IMG/VR virus record: IMGVR_UViG_3300009194_000005
Coordinates: 1-64,000 of that record
Strand: one strand, 5' to 3'
Origin: a virus
DNA length: 64,000 bases
This document shows, in pieces, positions 59,607 through 64,000 of the stretch (its first letter is position 1; each line of letters starts with the position of its first letter). A program made the position numbers and the translations under genes. Under the pieces are notes generated by a model. It made no database searches and was not told the DNA's origin. It saw nothing but the letters and a program-made list of their open reading frames with translations.

Positions 59607-60719
59607 TCAAGCGTAGTTCTTGAAATAGTCGGTCAGGCGATCACTCACCGCAGGAGAGTAACCGGAAAGCATGTGGCGGATGTCAATCTGCTTACGCTTA
59701 GCGCCGGCATTGCGGTCAGTGATGATCAGGAACAGCTCAATCAGGTTCACATGACGCTGCTGAGCCTTACGGTCCCCTTTGAGGAGGTGGGTAAAGCGGT
59801 AGGCATAGCTGGGTGAGAACACCCCCTCACGCTCCTTCACTACCCGGCGCTTGATCATGTCCAGGGCTTCGGGGAGAGCAGGGCCTTCCATGCGCATGAC
59901 GTAGTTGAACAGGTTGTCCAGATCGCGTTGGGCTTTACCCCCTTCGGCTTCGGTGATCTGCTTACCGGGCGCCACGGCCGCCACGTAACGGTCCAACACG
60001 CCTTCAATAAAACTCAGGTTCATTTCGGTTAATGCTCCATTATAGGTCGAGGTCGTCTCAGCCCGCTCCAGGAGGCCTTCCTGTTCCGACACGGGGGTAG
60101 CCTCCTCTTCGGGTTGATCGTCGCCGAATTGGCGGTTATAGGCCGCGAGAATCGCGCCTACGGTATCCGCCTCTGCGTTCAGGGTGTGGCGCTTCTTGAG
60201 TTCAATCGCCAGCTTGATGTCGGTGGTCTTACCCACCGCTTTGAGCTCCCCTTCGGCCCAGGACATGAGCTCTTCAGTGCTCCAGTCCTGTGCTTGACGC
60301 TGGGGACGCGTCCGGTCATAGACCCACGCGCCATAAGAGGTCTGCTCCGGCGTGATACCCTTCTGGAAGTAATCCAGGACCTGCTGGTCACTCCAAGCCT
60401 CTTCCAGATCCTCCCGGCGGCGGTATTCATTGATTAGTTCACTGCGGCGTTTATTGGAGACACCAATCAGTGCGCCTTTCAGGTATGCGAGGAGTTCCTT
60501 GCTTTCCCAGTCGGCGGGTTTACGCTGTGCGCGAGTCGGATCAAAGCGGAACACGCCGTCTTCGGTGGTCTCTTCCTCTTCGTTCTCCATGGTCTTGATC
60601 CACTGTTCGACCTGCGGATCGGTCCACGCTTCCGGGAGGGAGAATGCGTCACGTGCTGCCTCGACCGGAGAGAGTTCTTCTAGAGTTTCACCTTGCGGAT
60701 CTTGGGTTTCATTACTCAT
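59607..60719 (-). CDS. protein with two tandem 80-residue repeats, unknown
   Basis: The 370-residue protein starts at ATG 60719 (AAAGGAG upstream). Two repeats of about 80 residues share EAW-(T/S)-D-x-QV, then (F/Y)D-x-TR-x-QR, then DW-x-(S/T)-(K/E)-EL (near residues 34-115 and 115-185). The C-terminal 150 residues form a helical domain (LFNYVMRMEGPALPEALDM) that looks conserved. The gene lies 20 bases after the zinc protein at 60739. No function is recognised. Confidence 0.5.
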   Translation of the reverse strand: MSNETQDPQGETLEELSPVEAARDAFSLPEAWTDPQVEQWIKTMENEEEETTEDGVFRFDPTRAQRKPADWESKELLAYLKGALIGVSNKRRSELINEYRRREDLEEAWSDQQVLDYFQKGITPEQTSYGAWVYDRTRPQRQAQDWSTEELMSWAEGELKAVGKTTDIKLAIELKKRHTLNAEADTVGAILAAYNRQFGDDQPEEEATPVSEQEGLLERAETTSTYNGALTEMNLSFIEGVLDRYVAAVAPGKQITEAEGGKAQRDLDNLFNYVMRMEGPALPEALDMIKRRVVKEREGVFSPSYAYRFTHLLKGDRKAQQRHVNLIELFLIITDRNAGAKRKQIDIRHMLSGYSPAVSDRLTDYFKNYA

Positions 60720-60738
60720 GGTAACACTCCTTTATGGA

Positions 60739-61005
60739 TTAAGCCGCCTTCGCGGCATGAGCACTGTCTAAGGTGGCGTGAAACTGTTCCACGTTCCATT
60801 TCGCCGTACACCCACACCGACAGCGAATTTCTAAGCGCGTTCCGACTAAACAGAAGCTTGCCGTCATACGATCACGCCGATACCAATTGTGACACAAGGG
60901 ACACATCCGATCCCAGGTACGGTTCATGTAACTGTTGAAGTGATATTTTGCCCACTGACGTCGGTTAAGATACCCCCTCACCCGACCGATAATCCCCTGC
61001 GCCAT
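60739..61005 (-). CDS. small zinc-ribbon protein
   Basis: I start this 88-residue protein at ATG 61005 (AAGGAA eight bases upstream). A CPLCHNWY pair near residue 36 and a CRCGCTAKW cluster near 64 make a likely zinc ribbon. It overlaps the end of the endonuclease gene by 41 bases. The fold could bind nucleic acid. No family is named with confidence. Confidence 0.5.
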   Translation of the reverse strand: MAQGIIGRVRGYLNRRQWAKYHFNSYMNRTWDRMCPLCHNWYRRDRMTASFCLVGTRLEIRCRCGCTAKWNVEQFHATLDSAHAAKAA

Positions 61006-62317
61006 GATGTACATTTCCTTCTGGTTCGATGCCGTAATATTCTTTTAGAAAGTGGCAATATAGGTGGTAAAGTTTTGGTTTGTTTTCGACTTCGCGGTTA
61101 TTGGCTTTCAGTACATCCAACGGTAATGGATTCTCAGGGAAGAACACGCCCGGACTATTTTGATCATTTGCTCGATTACGGAGTAATAACTCCGACACCC
61201 CGAGTGTCCGACTTGCATCCTTAACGGAACCGAAATAACGTGGGCCAATGCAGATTTGCTTGGCAAAGGGATTCCCCGCACCGCGACGGTTGGCTCTACG
61301 TTCGGGGTCACTCCACATCTCCCGCATCCTCTCACCCATCTGCTTACGGTATTCTGGAGATTCTTGGCGTTTCTTTAGTGACGCTTTACGCTTCGCAATA
61401 ACCTCTTCAGAAAGCAAAATACTACTAATAGGCGACTTAGCATTCTTGGCGATATTCACGCAGTTCTCGTCACCGCCCATTTCATCAATCATTTTTTGTT
61501 CGAGCAAGAAGGCTTCTTCCCGGTCCCTAGTTGGAAACTCCTCAACAACAAACTCATCGCGGTCCCCATTCCATACCTCCTGGAGAAACCGGTTTTGGTG
61601 TTTCCCCGTTTCCATTTGGTTGAAATGTGACGTAATGCGCCAAGGAATATCCTTAGTGCTGCCCACGTAGAAACGGCCTGTGGGTTTATGGATCAGTTTG
61701 TACGCACCGGGTATCTCGCGTTTCACCCTATTAACCTTCATGTTATTGAGGATCAGTCCCGTGTCCCAGTATTCGTCAAACCACTTTTGGGCGTACTCGC
61801 GGGCTTCCTTTCCGTCTTGGGTTCGGATAAACTCAAACGTAAAGTCGTCCGAGCCGTTACTCTCATTAAACACTTGTTGAAATGCCTCGTTGCGATGGTT
61901 TCCCGCGCGAAGCATGATCATGTTGTGCTTGTGGAGTTTGACGACATCTACCGAGTGACCCACAAAGAATTTCCCTGAGGGGCGATGGATGATGCGGTAC
62001 GCACCAGGGACTTTAGGGAAGTCGCTCCCATTGAGTAGTTTCGGGTTAGTGTAATGTTCGATCAGTAACTCATGGCGCTTTGCCCGCGCCTCCTGACGGT
62101 CTTCGCATTTGATGAAATCAAACTCAACGGCGTCGATACCTGTCTTAGACACCAGTTCCTGCAATGAGGGATTGTGGTGAGAGCCGATTTGCAGTACGTT
62201 GTATGTATGACGCGCCGTATATTGGAGTGAATCCGCCACGGCGTAAAAGAAGTTACCGGTGGGGGTATGGGTTACTTCCAGGATGCCGCAACCTTTCGGG
62301 AAATGATCGAAATTCAT
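60965..62317 (-). CDS. homing endonuclease with three GIY-YIG-like repeats
   Basis: The 450-residue protein has three related segments: residues 9-95 (GILEVTHTPTGNFFYAV), 104-190 (GAYRIIHRPSGKFFVGH) and 203-290 (GAYKLIHKPTGRFYVGS). Only the third has a full GIY-YIG set (Y206, Y217-V-G, R227, E273 in FLLEQ); the others have lost the arginine or glutamate. A NUMOD3-like stretch (ESPEYRKQMGERMREMW, 319-335) and a HTH-like NUMOD1 segment (YFGSVKDASRTLGVS, 361-375) follow, as in known homing enzymes. It is free-standing and cuts DNA to spread itself or to act on a neighbour. Its ribosome site lies in a hairpin listed separately. Confidence 0.8.
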   Translation of the reverse strand: MNFDHFPKGCGILEVTHTPTGNFFYAVADSLQYTARHTYNVLQIGSHHNPSLQELVSKTGIDAVEFDFIKCEDRQEARAKRHELLIEHYTNPKLLNGSDFPKVPGAYRIIHRPSGKFFVGHSVDVVKLHKHNMIMLRAGNHRNEAFQQVFNESNGSDDFTFEFIRTQDGKEAREYAQKWFDEYWDTGLILNNMKVNRVKREIPGAYKLIHKPTGRFYVGSTKDIPWRITSHFNQMETGKHQNRFLQEVWNGDRDEFVVEEFPTRDREEAFLLEQKMIDEMGGDENCVNIAKNAKSPISSILLSEEVIAKRKASLKKRQESPEYRKQMGERMREMWSDPERRANRRGAGNPFAKQICIGPRYFGSVKDASRTLGVSELLLRNRANDQNSPGVFFPENPLPLDVLKANNREVENKPKLYHLYCHFLKEYYGIEPEGNVHHGAGDYRSGEGVS

Positions 62318-62324
62318 CTACGAG

Positions 62325-62358
62325 GTCTCCTTAACAGATGGGTACATATTAAGGAGAC
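62325..62358 (-). promoter_or_regulatory. hairpin sequestering endonuclease ribosome site, TATG in loop
   Basis: On the minus strand GTCTCCTTAA pairs perfectly with TTAAGGAGAC around a 14-base loop that begins TATGTACC. The SD AAGGAG sits in the 3' arm, nine bases before ATG 62317. Transcripts from upstream would fold and block translation; one starting in the loop would not. T4 endonuclease genes use this plan with a late promoter in the hairpin. Confidence 0.7.
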
Positions 62359-62419
62359 GCTCAGTATTTTTATACATCGCTCATGGATGCAAGCATTAAG
62401 AAATAAACCTCCTAAGGCA

Positions 62420-63739
62420 TTAGGTTAACCTTTTGGTCCTATCCCATTTATTTGTATTAACAGCGCCAGCTGAGTGCATCTTTTTGAGCATACTGTTCAA
62501 GAAAATTCCTCCTACTGCAGCAGCCGCTGCTGGAATACCATCGGGTAACTCCGCTAGGGCCTCACCCACACAACGCCGACACACGTTGCGTCCTTCGGTC
62601 TTACAGGTGACCGGACTTCTCAGTAAGAGATCCTTACCAATATACGACTGGACGTTGTCTTTGGTGAGCAACACGGATTGTTTCCCATCAATCACCCAAA
62701 AGTCCACCATCCCTTTGGCGTTGTCTTCTTTAATCCGTACTGGGATGCCCAACGAGGTACCGCAGTCGTCTTCCTCAATGCGAATCGTCCCCACCATCCG
62801 GTAGATGGTCTTGGTGGATTCCCCACCTAACTGAGTTTGAGACCCGCGACTGTAAGACCCGTAACGAAGACCGTTGATCATCTCTGGGAGTTTCTCGGGG
62901 TCAATGCCCTCCTCCAATGACTTGGTAATCAGAGTTACCGCAGAGCCATCCGTAAAGGCGGACTCACTACCGAACAGATAAAAGAGCTTGTTACGAACCG
63001 CCCCGAAGCCTTTCTTGCCCTTGGCTTCGTAGAAGTCATACGCGGCATCACCTTCCAACCATTCACGATCAAGGGCTTCCATCTCCTTACCAATCTTGGC
63101 TGCCACAATCGGATCAGTGAGTTTGTCCTTATTCTCCTCTAACAGCTCCTGTCGGCGCTTACGGGCCTTGGGATTGGACTGGAGTGCCTTCGGTGTGACA
63201 GAGACCACCGACATGGACGCGTAGGCAACCAGGGAGAGGGCATACTCAGAAAACTGCAGGTACTGCCTGACGTAGAGTTTTCCGTCTGGGGCGTGAGAGA
63301 CTCCATCGTCGTCTTCCGGGTTATCAATGAGACGCCCGAGGATTTCCTCCTCAATCTTCTTGATGGAAAAGTGTCCGGTTTGGAAAGGGAAAAGGTCGCC
63401 AAACGGAAGCACCAGAAGTAGGTAATTGACGAAGACATTCCCATACGTGGTCGTGAGCGGCCCATCCCCCTGGTAGTTGGGAAGGTCTCCTGACTGAAGC
63501 ACAAAGGCTTCACGGAAGTCACACAGCGGCTGATCCGCCTTGCGTTTGGTATTGATAACAAACTCGTCTCCCGTATCGGCATCACGGGCCACGCGTTGTC
63601 CCTTCTCATTCCAGTACCAACGCCCTAAAATCCTTTCGTCATTCGGGGGTTCGGTGACGGCGAATATGCTGTTCACCCACGCCCGCTTCTTACCCGCGCC
63701 TTGTTTTAGCGCCCATAAGAAATAGTCCCGCTTGTCCAT
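62420..63739 (-). CDS. RNA polymerase beta-prime-like protein, C-terminal region
   Basis: The 439-residue protein carries beta-prime motifs in order: PLTTTYGNVFVNYLLLVLP at 94-112 (the TTxGR region), a SYSRGSQTQLGG segment at 295-306 (cf. GYLTRRLVD), EEDDCGTSLGI at 322-332, RSPVTC at 374-379 with VCRRC at 386-390 (zinc), and AVGGIFLNSMLKKMHSAGA at 408-426 (cf. GEAVG...FHTGGA, the first trigger helix). It ends 13 residues later, so the rest of the trigger loop and C-terminal domains are missing. It forms part of a phage non-virion-type polymerase with the beta piece at 20000-21625. The stop is followed by the endonuclease leader. Confidence 0.85.
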   Translation of the reverse strand: MDKRDYFLWALKQGAGKKRAWVNSIFAVTEPPNDERILGRWYWNEKGQRVARDADTGDEFVINTKRKADQPLCDFREAFVLQSGDLPNYQGDGPLTTTYGNVFVNYLLLVLPFGDLFPFQTGHFSIKKIEEEILGRLIDNPEDDDGVSHAPDGKLYVRQYLQFSEYALSLVAYASMSVVSVTPKALQSNPKARKRRQELLEENKDKLTDPIVAAKIGKEMEALDREWLEGDAAYDFYEAKGKKGFGAVRNKLFYLFGSESAFTDGSAVTLITKSLEEGIDPEKLPEMINGLRYGSYSRGSQTQLGGESTKTIYRMVGTIRIEEDDCGTSLGIPVRIKEDNAKGMVDFWVIDGKQSVLLTKDNVQSYIGKDLLLRSPVTCKTEGRNVCRRCVGEALAELPDGIPAAAAAVGGIFLNSMLKKMHSAGAVNTNKWDRTKRLT

Positions 63740-63741
63740 GG

Positions 63742-64000
63742 TTATACCTCTCCCCAGGTCGCTTCAATCGCTTTCTCGATACGGACCTGTTCTTGGTAAT
63801 CATCGGTAAATTCCTGAATCGCATCTTTTAAGGCGCCGCCGAGCGCTTCCGGCTCCACGCCACTGAAGAACACCAGACCCAGGAGTTCCAGGGCGGCCTT
63901 CTCCGTCGGCATGCCATCGAGGGCCTCAACTGACGTCTCCAACAGAGTGTCGAGAGGTTGTCCTGAAGGGACACCGGATTTCGCCAGTTCCACCACGAGG
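63742..64000 (-). CDS. C-terminal end of protein upstream of beta-prime piece (partial)
   Basis: The frame is open to the right edge and ends two bases before the beta-prime-like ORF, so it belongs to the same operon. The visible 85 residues are acidic and helical (KAALELLGLVFFSGVEPEAL). No motif is seen. It could be the end of another polymerase-linked protein, but this cannot be decided here. Confidence 0.4.
   Translation of the reverse strand, partial: LVVELAKSGVPSGQPLDTLLETSVEALDGMPTEKAALELLGLVFFSGVEPEALGGALKDAIQEFTDDYQEQVRIEKAIEATWGEV

Noticed and set aside
61005-62420. The homing gene as part of an intron inside the beta-prime gene
   Set aside because: The next gene overlaps the endonuclease end, leaving no room for a ribozyme core, and no beta-prime exon follows.
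1-64000. CRISPR array or insertion sequence
   Set aside because: No regularly spaced direct repeats or transposase genes were seen; the repeats found are protein-coding or hairpins.

Overview
This window reads as part of a jumbo tailed-phage genome of the phiKZ-related lineage. The supporting genes are a large (756 aa) phiKZ-type major capsid protein, a portal-like protein, several paralogous inner-head proteins with apparent prohead-protease sites, a DnaB-like helicase, a family B DNA polymerase, and pieces of a phage-encoded multisubunit RNA polymerase (an N-terminal beta-like subunit and a C-terminal beta-prime-like subunit). The lysis enzymes suggest a Gram-negative host. No host gene is present, so the host cannot be named from this window.

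Layout. 1-1.9 kb: end of a tail-fibre gene and a lysis-type cassette (DUF1353 protein, stand-alone peptidoglycan-binding domain, endolysin). 2-11.6 kb: tail fibre/adhesin genes built from about 25-residue repeats, collagen-like Gly-X-Y runs and small beta modules, then two tandem paralogues and a short adhesin-like protein. 11.7-12.3 kb: a possibly frameshifted small gene and a secreted thermonuclease-like protein. 12.3-23.5 kb: portal, large virion proteins, RNAP beta N-terminal subunit and a coiled-coil membrane protein. 23.6-24.8 kb: a gene-free stretch with an approximately 770-nt highly structured RNA and a tRNA-Leu(UAA) gene split by a group I intron, both on the minus strand. 24.8-28.5 kb: holin-like protein and the major capsid protein. 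28.7-30.2 kb: helicase. 30.4-33.5 kb: small accessory genes, including a DarG-type macrodomain, an HslV/proteasome-like Ntn hydrolase and several tiny membrane proteins that share a leader motif. 33.6-53.7 kb: virion, baseplate and inner-body genes. 53.7-55 kb: a zinc metallopeptidase. 55.1-57.4 kb: DNA polymerase gene split by a second group I intron, followed by small genes. 58.3-64 kb: a detached adhesin, small zinc proteins, a GIY-YIG homing endonuclease with three GIY-YIG-like repeats, and the RNAP beta-prime C-terminal subunit.

The most striking items are the non-coding ones. The tRNA-Leu(UAA) intron interrupts the anticodon loop after U34, the position used by the cyanobacterial/plastid tRNA-Leu intron, and resembles that intron in its core. 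It is immediately followed by a large ornate RNA of the general kind known from phages beside tRNAs (GOLLD/ROOL class). A separate IA-type intron sits in the catalytic motif A codons of the polymerase. The homing endonuclease has its ribosome-binding site buried in a perfect 10-bp hairpin whose loop carries a TATG box. Together these suggest a genome shaped by self-splicing and homing elements, with phage-encoded transcription and counter-defence functions. Family assignments were made by reading motifs, not by database search.
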